This document shows positions 26,583-34,737 of a stretch of DNA of 64,000 nucleotides, one piece after another. Every line of letters begins with the position of its first letter. Positions within the stretch are counted from its first letter, which is position 1. A program made the position numbers and the translations under genes. The notes beneath the pieces are model-generated. The model made no database searches. It saw only the letters and a list, made by a program, of their open reading frames with translations, and was not told where the DNA came from. The stretch is from assembly GCF_008824185.1 (NCBI RefSeq), contig NZ_CP044423.1, forward strand, positions 1,129,501 through 1,193,500, given 5' to 3'. The stretch comes from Paracoccus pantotrophus. GTDB taxonomy: Bacteria; Pseudomonadota; Alphaproteobacteria; Rhodobacterales; Rhodobacteraceae.

Positions 26583-28160
26583 TCAGTCGCTGAACAGGTG
26601 GTCGGTCCCGGCAAGCGCCAGCGCGGCCTCGGCGGGCAGGTCCAGGAAACGCGCCAGTTGCACGGCATTCTCCGCGGCCGGCCGCCAGGGCGCGATGGAA
26701 TGGAAGCCGGGAAAATCCATGTCGCGCAACCGCTCGGCCTCGTGTTCCAGGTCGGCGCGCACCATGGGCAGCAGCCGTTCGATCACCTCGGGGGCGGTTT
26801 CGCTCCCGGCCAGTCCCACGCGGGCGATATGGCCGCGCAGGTAATCGTCGTCGAATTCGGAATCCACCAGCAGGATGCGGGTATCGGCCTTGTCCGAGGT
26901 CAGATCCTGGATCAGATACAGCGCCGAGGGGTCCAGGCACAAGACCAGCCGGTTCGATTCGAAATGCTGGAACAGCAGCCGGATCAGCGCGCGCCGGTGG
27001 CGGTCGCGCTTTTCCACCGTGGTCTCGACCCCGCCCAGATCGGGCAGATGCGCCTCGGGCTCGTTGAAGACGTAATCCACCGCCGGAATCGGCGTATGCG
27101 CCCGGATCGCCGCGGTCAGCCGCTTGGCGACATGCCATTTCTTGGCCACCACCAGCAGCAGCGTATTGTCACGGCCCAGGCTGCCCTCGGCCTCCCAGAA
27201 CCGCTGGCCGAAGCGCCGCCCGGCCCGGCCCCGCCCGGTCAGGAAGTGAAAGAGGCCGGTCGCCTCGTTCGAGATCGGGAAATGCACGCCCTTCGCCGCC
27301 CAAAGCGCGCCCAGCCGCTCGCGCAGGCGGATCGCCTCGGGGCTGATCTTGCGGGCGAACAGGTAGTTCTGGCCCATGAGCAGGTCGTAATGGTCGTTGT
27401 AGAAGGTCACCGGCATGCCGTAATCGGTGAAGATCAGGTAGGTCAGCGTGCGGGTGCGGATCTCCTTCCTGGGCACGACATGGGGCACGACGGTCTGGAA
27501 GAAGGTCTCGTCCGGGATCCAGGTGGTCGAGAAAAAGCGCATGACCTCCGGCCGGCTGGCGCAGAAATCCAGCACCTTCTCGACGGTCAGGCGGCGCAGG
27601 CACCACCATTGCGACCCGATCATGACCTGGATGTCGGCCGGCACCCTGCGCCTCAGGCCGAATCGCTTCTGCAGGTCGTAGCTGGCATAGAACAGCCATT
27701 TCTGCCTGCGCTCGTTGAACCAGTGCCGATAGATCAGCCGCTCTTCCTTGAAACCGGTCTTGATCCAGTCCGATTCGAAGAAATCGAAGCTCTCGATATA
27801 GTCGCAATCCTCTGCGTCCAGCAGGCCATGGGCGTATTCGGCCGACTTGATCGGCATGCAATCGCCCGAGAGCATGTAGAAATGCGTGGCCCGCGGAAAG
27901 GCGGCGACGGCGGCGCGCACTACCTCCAGCGTGGCGCCGACCAGCGACCATTCGCCCCAGCCGCATTTCCAGCGCCGCTGTGCGAAGGCGACCGAAGGGT
28001 TGTCGGCCAGCGCCGCCCGGATCAGCGCGTAATCGCGTGAATCGGCCCGGCCGTCGAAATGGATCGCCACGTAATCGCCCGAGGCGGTCAGCCGGCGGGC
28101 CTGCGCCACCACGCTCTCGGGATCCTTGTGGCACAGCAGAATAAAGGCGATACGCGCCAT
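26583..28160 (-). CDS. Core-2/I-branching-type glycosyltransferase (GT14) with C-terminal domain
   Basis: 525 residues. The N-terminal 290 residues resemble the Branch domain of beta-1,6-N-acetylglucosaminyltransferases: ARIAFILLCHKDPE at the start, HFYMLSGDCMPIKS in the middle (family HxxxLSG pattern), and GSQWWCLRR with TWIPDETFFQT further on. The remaining roughly 230 residues form a separate domain found with this one in Rhodobacterales (DUF5928 as I recall). No membrane helix, so cytoplasmic. The ATG at 28160 is four codons inside the longest frame. Divergent from a sulfotransferase gene, 145 bases away, suggesting joint building and sulfation of a surface glycan. Confidence 0.8.
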   Translation of the reverse strand: MARIAFILLCHKDPESVVAQARRLTASGDYVAIHFDGRADSRDYALIRAALADNPSVAFAQRRWKCGWGEWSLVGATLEVVRAAVAAFPRATHFYMLSGDCMPIKSAEYAHGLLDAEDCDYIESFDFFESDWIKTGFKEERLIYRHWFNERRQKWLFYASYDLQKRFGLRRRVPADIQVMIGSQWWCLRRLTVEKVLDFCASRPEVMRFFSTTWIPDETFFQTVVPHVVPRKEIRTRTLTYLIFTDYGMPVTFYNDHYDLLMGQNYLFARKISPEAIRLRERLGALWAAKGVHFPISNEATGLFHFLTGRGRAGRRFGQRFWEAEGSLGRDNTLLLVVAKKWHVAKRLTAAIRAHTPIPAVDYVFNEPEAHLPDLGGVETTVEKRDRHRRALIRLLFQHFESNRLVLCLDPSALYLIQDLTSDKADTRILLVDSEFDDDYLRGHIARVGLAGSETAPEVIERLLPMVRADLEHEAERLRDMDFPGFHSIAPWRPAAENAVQLARFLDLPAEAALALAGTDHLFSD

Positions 28161-28305
28161 CTCGTTACCCATCCGGCCCGCCTTGCGCGGGCAATGCTCA
28201 CACTGGTTGAATCTCTGCCGGCGATTTGCATTGTGTCCTTACCGATTTTGGCCGAAGGGGCAAGCCGCCGCGGCCGGCACGGTTCTTGTGAAGGGAAAGA
28301 GAGTT

Positions 28306-29124
28306 ATGGGTTTTCCAGGAACGTGGATGACGGAAAGCGAAAGCATGGTCTATCGCGTCGTCCCGAAATGCGCCTGCTCCTCGATCGGGCAGATCATGTT
28401 CTACTCCGACCACGGCCGCTATTTCGACGGCGACATCCACGACGCCACCAGCGGGCTGCACAAGTGGAACCAGCCCGACAGCCAGCCGCTGATCGAGGCG
28501 AACGTCACGGCCCACAAGGCGCTGGCCTTCACCTGCGTGCGCAACCCCTACGCACGCATCCTGTCCTCGTTCTTCGACAAGATCGCGGGGATCCAGCGGA
28601 ACGGCAAGCGCTACCGCGGCAACCTGGTGCCCGAGCTGATGCAACGCTACGGCGTCGATGTCGGCAGCCCCGAGAACGGCTTCGAGTTCGACCAGATCGC
28701 CAGCTTCCGCCGTTTCCTGCTGTTTGCGCGCGACACCATCCGCTGGCGCCGGCCGATGGAGCCGGACATCCACTGGTCGGCCATGTCAGGCCATATCTCG
28801 ACCTTCATCGTGAACGGCGGCCGCTACGACCAGATCTTCTTCACCGAGAAATTCAACCAGGGCATGCAGAAGGTGCTGGACGCCGCGCCGACCCCGGTCA
28901 GGCTCGACGTGAACGACGTGCCCAAGTTCAACGAATCCGAGGGGCACGGCCCCAAGCGCGCCCACAAGGTCAGCGCCTATTTCGACGACCTGTCGCGCCA
29001 CCTGATCTGGGAAATCTACAAGAAGGACTTCCAGCTCTTCAAATACGACTTCGACAACCCCGACAACAAGCTGCCGAAGAACGAGATCGACCTGGACGAG
29101 ATCCACGCCAAGCTCGGCCGCTGA
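28306..29124 (+). CDS. Sulfotransferase family protein
   Basis: 272 residues. The PAPS-binding signatures of the carbohydrate sulfotransferase family are visible: PKCACSSIGQ (5'-phosphosulfate loop, residues about 21-30) and CVRNPYARILSSF (3'-phosphate loop, about 78-90). No signal peptide or membrane helix. The ATG at 28306 follows GGGAAAGAGAGTT; the frame runs 60 codons further upstream into the divergent gene and is unlikely to be used. It probably sulfates a glycan made with the neighbouring GT14-type enzyme. Acceptor unknown. Confidence 0.83.
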   Translation: MGFPGTWMTESESMVYRVVPKCACSSIGQIMFYSDHGRYFDGDIHDATSGLHKWNQPDSQPLIEANVTAHKALAFTCVRNPYARILSSFFDKIAGIQRNGKRYRGNLVPELMQRYGVDVGSPENGFEFDQIASFRRFLLFARDTIRWRRPMEPDIHWSAMSGHISTFIVNGGRYDQIFFTEKFNQGMQKVLDAAPTPVRLDVNDVPKFNESEGHGPKRAHKVSAYFDDLSRHLIWEIYKKDFQLFKYDFDNPDNKLPKNEIDLDEIHAKLGR

Positions 29125-29128
29125 ACCC

Positions 29129-29144
29129 GCCGGGCCCTCCCGGC
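29129..29144 (+). terminator. Hairpin after the sulfotransferase gene
   Basis: GCCGGG-CCCT-CCCGGC, a six-pair stem starting five bases after the stop codon. No T-run follows; a dispersed repeat element comes next. Confidence 0.45.
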
Positions 29145-29150
29145 GCCCGG

Positions 29151-29182
29151 CTTCTTTCTTGCCCAAATATCCCCGCCGGAGG
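29151..29182 (-). repeat. Dispersed 3'-end repeat, copy 4
   Basis: CTTCTTTCTTGCCCAAATAT followed by CCCCGCCGGAGG, between the sulfotransferase and rpmF genes. Here both flanking genes point right, so the orientation is opposite to that seen at most other copies. Confidence 0.6.
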
Positions 29183-29220
29183 CAGCGGCGCGCATGCGCC
29201 GCTTCTCTTGCAGATTTCCC

Positions 29221-29248
29221 TTGCGCAATGCGGAAATCCCGCTATTTT
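29221..29248 (+). promoter_or_regulatory. Probable sigma-70 promoter of rpmF-plsX-fabH
   Basis: TTGCGC (29221-29226) and TATTTT (29243-29248) with a 16-base spacer, about 170 bases upstream of rpmF in a locally A/T-rich stretch. Assigned by eye only. Confidence 0.35.
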
Positions 29249-29417
29249 GCCGCCTTCATTCGACCGGCGGGGGAATCCCGGACCGCGGCCCCCGCTTTGC
29301 GAGCAGTTTTCGTGACTTGCGGCCAACGCTCCAGTGGCCTATGCCCGCCCCAGATACGAAACACCGAATCCGGGGCCGCCCAGCCGGGTTGCCCCCCGAA
29401 CCACTTGAGGTTGAGAC

Positions 29418-29624
29418 ATGGCCGTCCCTCAGAACCGAGTTACCCGCTCCCGCCGCAACATGCGCCGTTCGCATGATGCGCTCGTCGCCGGCAACCCGAA
29501 CGAATGCCCCAACTGCGGCGAGCTGAAGCGCCCGCATCACGTCTGCCCGTCCTGCGGCCACTACGCCGACCGCGAAGTCGTGGCGCAGGCCAATGAGGTC
29601 GACCTGGACGAAGACGCGGCCTGA
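29418..29624 (+). CDS. rpmF: 50S ribosomal protein L32
   Basis: 68 residues, beginning MAVPQNRVTRSRRNMRRSHD, with four zinc-ligand cysteines in CPNCG and CPSCG. Typical L32 length and an acidic tail. It heads a cluster with plsX and fabH, the widespread rpmF-plsX-fabH order linking translation and fatty-acid synthesis. The DUF177 gene that commonly precedes rpmF is absent here. Confidence 0.97.
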   Translation: MAVPQNRVTRSRRNMRRSHDALVAGNPNECPNCGELKRPHHVCPSCGHYADREVVAQANEVDLDEDAA

Positions 29625-29641
29625 GCGGACCGACCGCGGAT

Positions 29642-30754
29642 ATGGCTTCGGCAGATTCCAGCATTCTGCCTCGTGCCCCTGGCGACGGGGGCGGCGTGGT
29701 GATCTCCGTTGACGCGATGGGCGGCGACCGCGGCCCGGCGACGGTGGTCGCCGGCATGGCCGAAAGCGCCGGGAAGAATCCCGACATCCGCTTCATCGTC
29801 CACGGCCCGCGGGCCGAGCTGGAACGGCTGATCGCCCGCCGCGGCGATCTGGCGCGGCGTTGCGACATCCGCGACGCGGCCGGCGTCGTGACCATGGACG
29901 ACAAGCCCAGCCAGGTGCTGCGCAAGGGCGAGGGCACCTCGATGTGGTCCGCCCTCGAATCGGTGCGGCAGGGTGAGGCGACCGCCGCCGTCTCCTGTGG
30001 CAATACCGGGGCGCTGATGGCGCTTTCGATGCTGCGGCTGCGCAAGCTGCCCGGCGTGAACCGCCCCGCGATCGCCTGCCTCTGGCCCTCGCGCAATCCG
30101 CAGGGCTTCAACGTCATGCTGGATGTGGGCGCCGACATCCGCGCCGATGCGCAGGACTTGCTGACCTATGCGCTGATGGGCGCCTCCTATGCCCGCAACG
30201 GTTTCGGGCTGGAACGGCCGCGCGTCGGTCTGCTGAACGTCGGGACCGAGGACCACAAGGGCCGGCCCGAGCTCAAGCAGGCGCATGAACTGATCCCCAC
30301 CACGGCGCAGGCGGCGAATTTCGACTATGTCGGCTTCGTCGAGGGGGGCGACCTGCCCTCGGCCCGCGTCGATGTGATCGTGACCGACGGCTTCACCGGC
30401 AATGTCGCGCTGAAGACCGGCGAGGGCACCGCGAAGCTGGTGGGCGAACTGCTGAAGGAAGCCTTCGGCAAGTCGGTGATGTCGAAATTCGCGGCGCTTC
30501 TGGCCATGGGCTCGCTCAAGCGGCTGCAAAAGCGCATCGACCCGCGGCGCGTCAATGGCGGCGTCTTTCTGGGGCTGAACGGGACGGTGGTGAAATCGCA
30601 CGGCTCGGCCGATGCCACCGGCGTCTCGGCGGCGATCAAGCTGGCCTTCCGGCTGGCGCAATCCGGCTTTCAGGACCGGCTGGCGGCGCGCGTGGCGCAA
30701 TCCGTCGCGGCGGCCGGCCAAATCAACGGCAGCAAGGAAAGCGAGGCGTCCTGA
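29642..30754 (+). CDS. plsX: Phosphate acyltransferase PlsX
   Basis: 370 residues. Converts acyl-ACP to acyl-phosphate, the first committed donor for phospholipid synthesis with PlsY. Conserved segments: SVDAMGGDRGP at the start, SCGNTGALMA, LLNVGTEDHKG, and VIVTDGFTGNVALKT. The ATG used lies 17 bases after the rpmF stop and adds about 20 residues before the conserved core; a GTG near 29699 is a possible later start. The stop overlaps the fabH start (TGATG), so PlsX and FabH are translationally coupled. Confidence 0.95.
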   Translation: MASADSSILPRAPGDGGGVVISVDAMGGDRGPATVVAGMAESAGKNPDIRFIVHGPRAELERLIARRGDLARRCDIRDAAGVVTMDDKPSQVLRKGEGTSMWSALESVRQGEATAAVSCGNTGALMALSMLRLRKLPGVNRPAIACLWPSRNPQGFNVMLDVGADIRADAQDLLTYALMGASYARNGFGLERPRVGLLNVGTEDHKGRPELKQAHELIPTTAQAANFDYVGFVEGGDLPSARVDVIVTDGFTGNVALKTGEGTAKLVGELLKEAFGKSVMSKFAALLAMGSLKRLQKRIDPRRVNGGVFLGLNGTVVKSHGSADATGVSAAIKLAFRLAQSGFQDRLAARVAQSVAAAGQINGSKESEAS

Positions 30755-31725
30755 TGCGGCGTGCGATCGTCCGGGGAACCGGCCATTACCTGCCCGAGCG
30801 CGTGGTCGAGAACAGCTGGTTCGAGGATAAGCTGGACACCAGCGACGAATGGATCCGCGCCCGCACCGGGATCGAACGGCGCCATTTCGCCGCCGAGGAC
30901 CAGGGCACCAGCGACCTGGCCATCCGGGCCGCGCAGGCGGCCCTGGCCGATGCCGGCATCGAGGCCGGACAGATCGACGCGGTGATCGTGGCGACCTCGA
31001 CCCCCGACCTGACCTTCCCCTCGGTCGCGACCATGGTGCAGGCCGGGCTGGGCATGCGCCGGGGCTTCGCCTATGACCTGCAGGCGGTCTGCGCCGGCTT
31101 CGTCTATGCGCTGGCCAATGCCGATGCGATGATCCGCGCCGGGCTTGCAGATCGCGTCCTGCTGATCGGGGCCGAGACCTTCAGCCGGATCATGGACTGG
31201 AGCGACCGCTCGACCTGCGTGCTCTTCGGCGACGGCGCCGGCGCCATGGTGCTGGAGGCGGCCGAGGGCCAGGGCACCTCCGCCGACCGCGGCATCCTCG
31301 CGACCGACCTGAACAGCGACGGGCAATATCGCGACCTGCTCTATGTCGACGGCGGCGTGGCCAGCACCGGCACCGCCGGCCATCTGCGCATGCAGGGCAA
31401 CCTGGTCTTCCGCCACGCGGTCGAGAAGCTGGCCGACACCGCGCATCGCGCGCTGGACCGGGCCAGCCTGACGCCCGAACAGGTGGACTGGCTGGTGCCG
31501 CACCAGGCCAACCTGCGCATCATCGAGGCCACGGCCAAGCGCATGCACCTGCCGATGGAAAAGGTGGTGCTGACGGTGGCCGACCACGGCAATACCTCGG
31601 CCGCATCGATCCCGCTGGCGCTTTCGGTGGCCAATGCCGAGGGGCGCTTCAAGCCCGGCGACGTGCTGGTGGCCGAGGCCATCGGCGGCGGCCTCGCCTG
31701 GGGCTCGGTCGTGCTGCGCTGGTAG
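30754..31725 (+). CDS. fabH: Beta-ketoacyl-ACP synthase III
   Basis: 323 residues. Starts fatty-acid synthesis by condensing acetyl-CoA with malonyl-ACP. Active-site Cys is in LQAVCAGFVYAL (about residue 113), the His in VPHQANLRIIEA and the Asn in DHGNTSAASIP. The ATG overlaps the plsX stop. It is followed after nine bases by the stop of an opposite-strand DksA-type gene. Confidence 0.96.
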   Translation: MRRAIVRGTGHYLPERVVENSWFEDKLDTSDEWIRARTGIERRHFAAEDQGTSDLAIRAAQAALADAGIEAGQIDAVIVATSTPDLTFPSVATMVQAGLGMRRGFAYDLQAVCAGFVYALANADAMIRAGLADRVLLIGAETFSRIMDWSDRSTCVLFGDGAGAMVLEAAEGQGTSADRGILATDLNSDGQYRDLLYVDGGVASTGTAGHLRMQGNLVFRHAVEKLADTAHRALDRASLTPEQVDWLVPHQANLRIIEATAKRMHLPMEKVVLTVADHGNTSAASIPLALSVANAEGRFKPGDVLVAEAIGGGLAWGSVVLRW

Positions 31726-31734
31726 GCAAGCCCC

Positions 31735-32010
31735 TTATTTCAGCTGCGAATCCTTCGATCCGCGCCGGTTGATCCCGGCGCTGGGTCGCCAGGCCCGGTT
31801 GCGGCCCGACTGGCAGTCCACGCACAGCCGGACACCGGGAATCGCCTGCCGCCGCGCCTCGGGGATCGGCTCGTCGCATTCCTCGCAGATGCGGGCGCTT
31901 TCCTGCGCGACGCGCTGCGCATTGCGTAGCCGCATCCGCTCGATCGCCTCCTGCGTAGAGACCTCGATCTGCTCGTTCACCGCATCGTCGCGCGCCCAGC
32001 CACCGGCCAT
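31735..32010 (-). CDS. DksA/TraR-type C4 zinc-finger protein
   Basis: 91 residues. The C-terminal half holds the four zinc-ligand cysteines: CEECDEPIPEARRQA and CVDCQSGRNR, the DksA/TraR zinc-finger signature. The long coiled-coil of full DksA is missing, so it resembles short TraR/YbiI-type members that act on RNA polymerase. Located on the opposite strand between fabH and ihfA, an insertion into an otherwise co-directional cluster. Target genes unknown. Confidence 0.88.
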   Translation of the reverse strand: MAGGWARDDAVNEQIEVSTQEAIERMRLRNAQRVAQESARICEECDEPIPEARRQAIPGVRLCVDCQSGRNRAWRPSAGINRRGSKDSQLK

Positions 32011-32222
32011 ATCCGCTCCGTCCCGCCTGCCCTTTCCCCTTCAACATAGGCGCGGATTGCCGCGGCTCCAAGCGGGTCGCAGGCGGCCATGCGCGGGGTC
32101 TTGCAGGTAAGGCGCGAATAACGCGGAACAAAATCGTCCGATGAGGGAACGGAATCGGGCCGGGGTTGTTGACTCGGCGCCGTAAAGAAATCATCCTTCG
32201 CACCATTCAAGAGGTTTCCGAG

Positions 32223-32531
32223 ATGAGCGACTCTACCCTGACCCGCATGGACCTGGCCGAGGCCGTGTTCCGTGAGGTGGGTCTGTCCCGCCACGAATCG
32301 GCCCAGCTTGTCGAAAGCGTGCTTGGCCATATCTCCGATGCGCTGGTGCGCGGCGAGCAGGTCAAGATCTCGTCCTTCGGCACGTTCTCGGTCCGCGACA
32401 AGAACGAACGCATCGGCCGCAACCCCAAGACCGGCGAGGAAGTGCCGATCACGCCGCGCCGGGTTCTATCCTTCCGGCCATCGCATCTGATGAAGGATCG
32501 GGTGGCGGCGGGGAACAGGCGCAAGGGCTGA
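32223..32531 (+). CDS. ihfA: Integration host factor subunit alpha
   Basis: 102 residues of the HU/IHF family. It bends DNA as a heterodimer with IhfB (not in this window). The family core is evident: LTRMDLAEAVFREVGLSR, VKISSFGTFSVRDKNERIGRNPKTGEEV (parts diagnostic: SSFGTF and GRNPKTGE), and RRVLSFRPSHLMKD. Length and place after fabH identify the alpha subunit. GAGG precedes the ATG at 32223 by about nine bases. The stop overlaps the next start (TGATG). Confidence 0.93.
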   Translation: MSDSTLTRMDLAEAVFREVGLSRHESAQLVESVLGHISDALVRGEQVKISSFGTFSVRDKNERIGRNPKTGEEVPITPRRVLSFRPSHLMKDRVAAGNRRKG

Positions 32532-33115
32532 TGAGCAAGTCGCCCGACGCCTTCAGGTCCATCGGAGAGGTCTCGCGCCTCGTCGGCGTCGCGCCGCATG
32601 TGCTGCGCTACTGGGAATCGCAATTCACGCAGCTTGCGCCGGTCAAGCGCGCCGACGGGCGCCGCTATTACCGGCCCGAAGACGTGCGGCTGGCAGCCGG
32701 CCTCTGCCAGGTCATGCGCGAGGAGGGGCTCAGCATCCGCGGCGCCAAGCGGCTGATCGCCGCGGATCGCGGCGCCGCGCTGCGCGAGATCGGCGCCGCC
32801 CGCCTGGGCGAAACCCTGGGCGAGGCCGGCGCGGTGGAACATCCCGGCCCGGCCGTGCGCCTGGCCCTGCCCGAGCGCGACGCCATGCCGAGGGACGCGA
32901 AAGCGGTCCTCAGGCCAGCCCGGCCGAACCGCCCCGAACAGCAGGCCGAATCGCTGCCGCTCTTCGCCGCGCTCGATCCGGGGCGCGATCCCGCGCCGGA
33001 CTGGCTGGGCCGGCTGGTGGCGACCGCGCTGGCCCTGCGCCAGTTCGAACTGCAGGGCAAGCCCCTGCCCGCGCAAGCGAAAACCCTGCGCGACGCGCTG
33101 ACCGGCGCACGCTGA
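32531..33115 (+). CDS. MerR family transcription regulator
   Basis: 194 residues. The N-terminal winged helix-turn-helix is of the MerR type: SIGEVSRLVGVAPHVLRYWE, then GRRYYRPEDVRLAAGL. The C-terminal 110 residues contain no cysteine or histidine pattern for metal sensing, so the effector is unknown. The start overlaps the ihfA stop, a pairing common in Rhodobacterales; the regulator is often left unnamed. It is followed by tRNA-Pro. Confidence 0.9.
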   Translation: MSKSPDAFRSIGEVSRLVGVAPHVLRYWESQFTQLAPVKRADGRRYYRPEDVRLAAGLCQVMREEGLSIRGAKRLIAADRGAALREIGAARLGETLGEAGAVEHPGPAVRLALPERDAMPRDAKAVLRPARPNRPEQQAESLPLFAALDPGRDPAPDWLGRLVATALALRQFELQGKPLPAQAKTLRDALTGAR

Positions 33116-33201
33116 CGCGCATGGCCGCCCGCTTTCCGGCCCCCGCCGGCCGACTATCCACAGCAATCGAGATTCTTGCCGAAATTTCCGCCCCTGGCCC
33201 C

Positions 33202-33231
33202 TTGTGCTGGCCGCCCGCTTCGCTCTATATG
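33202..33231 (+). promoter_or_regulatory. Promoter of tRNA-Pro
   Basis: TTGTGC (33202-33207) and CTATAT/TATATG (33225-33231), spacer 17-18 bases, ending nine bases before the tRNA. A very short leader is predicted. Confidence 0.55.
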
Positions 33232-33239
33232 CCCCTCGT

Positions 33240-33317
33240 CGGGCCGTGGCGCAGCCTGGTTAGCGCGTCCGTCTGGGGGGCGGAAGGCCGCGAGTTCGAA
33301 TCTCGCCGGCCCGACCA
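33240..33317 (+). tRNA. tRNA-Pro, anticodon GGG
   Basis: Cloverleaf folds by eye: acceptor CGGGCCG pairs with CGGCCCG, discriminator A, encoded CCA at 33315-33317. D arm GCGC..GCGC; anticodon arm TCCGT-CTGGGGG-GCGGA with anticodon GGG; T arm with GTTCGAATC. Its own promoter and a strong terminator flank it. Confidence 0.95.
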
Positions 33318-33323
33318 TTCCGA

Positions 33324-33362
33324 AAACGCCCATCCCCGTCCGGGGGTGGGCGTTTCCTTTTG
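33324..33362 (+). terminator. Rho-independent terminator after tRNA-Pro
   Basis: AAACGCCCA (33324-33332) pairs with TGGGCGTTT (33347-33355), extended inside by CCCC/GGGG across a one-base bulge, then TTTCCTTTT. The gene that follows (dcd) starts right after it. Confidence 0.85.
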
Positions 33363-33377
33363 CCGAAAGGGTTTCGC

Positions 33378-34445
33378 GTGAACGGTGTGCTTCCCGATAC
33401 GTCCCTGCGTCAGCTGATCGCCAGCGGCGCGATCTCGGCCGACCAGCCGATCCGGCCCGAACAGGTCCAGCCTGCCAGCCTTGACCTGCGCCTGGGCGCG
33501 ACGGCATGGCGGCTGCGCGCCTCGTTCCTGGCCGGGCGCGGGCGCCGGGTCAGCGACCGGCTCAAGGATTTCGAGATGCACCGCATGGATCTCACCGAGG
33601 GCGCGGTGCTGGAAAAGGGCTGCGTCTACCTGGTGCCGCTGATGGAACGGCTGTCGCTGCCCCAGGGCCTCGACGCGGTCGCCAATGCCAAAAGCTCGAC
33701 CGGCCGGCTCGACCTTCTGACCCGGCTGGTCACCGACGAGGGCACCGAATTCGACCGCCTGCCCCAGGGCTATGACGGCCCCATCTATGCCGAGATCTGC
33801 CCACGCAGCTTCTCGGTGCTGGTGCGGCCCGGCATGCGGCTGAACCAGCTGCGGCTGCGCCGGGGCCAGGCGGTGCTGACGGATACCGCCTTGCGTGACC
33901 TGCACGCATGCGAGCCGCTGGTGACGGGCGAGGCGCTGATCGACGACGGCCTGGGCTTCTCGGTCGATCTGCGGCCCGCGCGCGGCGACCTGGTCGGCTA
34001 CCGGGCCCGGCCGCATAGCGGGGTCATCGACCTCGACCGCATCGGCGCCTACCAGGCCCGCGACTTCTGGGACGAATTGCGCACCACGGATGGCCAGCTG
34101 ATCCTCGACCCCGGCGCCTTCTATATCCTGGTCAGCCGCGAATCCGTGGCGATCCCGCCCGATTACGCCGCGGAAATGGCACCCTACCTGGCCATGGTGG
34201 GCGAGTTCCGCGTGCATTACGCCGGCTTCTTCGACCCCGGCTTCGGCCATGGCGCCGCCGGGCAAGGCGCGCGCGGCGTCCTCGAGGTGCGCTGCCACGA
34301 GGCCCCCTTCGCGCTGGAGCATGGCCAGGTCGTCGGCCGGCTCGTCTACGAACGGATGGCAGCCCGCCCCGAACGGCTCTACGGCAGCGGCATCGCCTCG
34401 AACTACCAGGGCCAGGGCCTCAAGCTGGCCAAGCAATTCGCCTGA
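33378..34445 (+). CDS. dcd: 2'-deoxycytidine 5'-triphosphate deaminase, double-length form
   Basis: 355 residues, about twice the length of classical Dcd, composed of two dUTPase-fold halves as in alphaproteobacterial members. N-terminal half: GVLPDTSLRQLI, PASLDLRLG and VANAKSSTGRLDLLTRLVTD (catalytic KSSTGR region). C-terminal half: FSVDLRP and a second ILVSRESVAIP to GVLEVRCHEAPF. It deaminates dCTP to dUTP for thymidylate synthesis. I take the GTG at 33378 because GAAAGGG lies seven bases upstream; the frame opens earlier with a TTG inside the terminator. Confidence 0.9.
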   Translation: MNGVLPDTSLRQLIASGAISADQPIRPEQVQPASLDLRLGATAWRLRASFLAGRGRRVSDRLKDFEMHRMDLTEGAVLEKGCVYLVPLMERLSLPQGLDAVANAKSSTGRLDLLTRLVTDEGTEFDRLPQGYDGPIYAEICPRSFSVLVRPGMRLNQLRLRRGQAVLTDTALRDLHACEPLVTGEALIDDGLGFSVDLRPARGDLVGYRARPHSGVIDLDRIGAYQARDFWDELRTTDGQLILDPGAFYILVSRESVAIPPDYAAEMAPYLAMVGEFRVHYAGFFDPGFGHGAAGQGARGVLEVRCHEAPFALEHGQVVGRLVYERMAARPERLYGSGIASNYQGQGLKLAKQFA

Positions 34446-34464
34446 GCCTGGCCGCCCGGCCAGC

Positions 34465-34525
34465 GTTCTTCCTGCCCAAATATCCCGGGGGAGTCGCGCG
34501 GCAGCGCGACGGGGGCAGAGCCCCC
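34465..34525 (-). repeat. Dispersed 3'-end repeat, copy 5, full form with hairpin
   Basis: GTTCTTCCTGCCCAAATATC followed by CCGGGGGAG, an inner GTCGCGCG/CGCGCGAC-like palindrome, then GGGGGC-AGA-GCCCCC at 34511-34525 touching the stop codon of the small 64-residue gene. Confidence 0.65.
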
Positions 34526-34719
34526 TATCGCATCCGCCGGGTGATGCGCGCCGCCTGGCGGGCGTGCTTGACCGCTTCGCGCATGGTCTTTTCGCGGCCC
34601 TGCTGCCGAGACGTCCGGCGCGCGCCCGACTTCGGCGCATGCATCCGCCGGAGGCCCCAGCGCAGCAGCCGGTTGACGGCCACGCGCGTCAGAATAGCAA
34701 TTAAGCGATTTATATTCAT
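34525..34719 (-). CDS. Small basic protein of unknown function downstream of scpB
   Basis: 64 residues, strongly basic (many Arg and Lys), with an N-terminal amphipathic or hydrophobic stretch MNINRLIAILTRVAVNRLL and a basic tail ending TRRMR. It resembles short Rhodobacterales proteins that open MN-x-NRLI, which I know only as hypothetical. It begins 18 bases after the scpB stop on the same strand and its stop codon abuts a terminator-like repeat. Both suggest a real gene at the end of the scpA-scpB unit. A role in DNA or membrane binding can only be guessed. Confidence 0.55.
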   Translation of the reverse strand: MNINRLIAILTRVAVNRLLRWGLRRMHAPKSGARRTSRQQGREKTMREAVKHARQAARITRRMR

Positions 34720-34737
34720 CGGGTTGCAACCCGTTCT

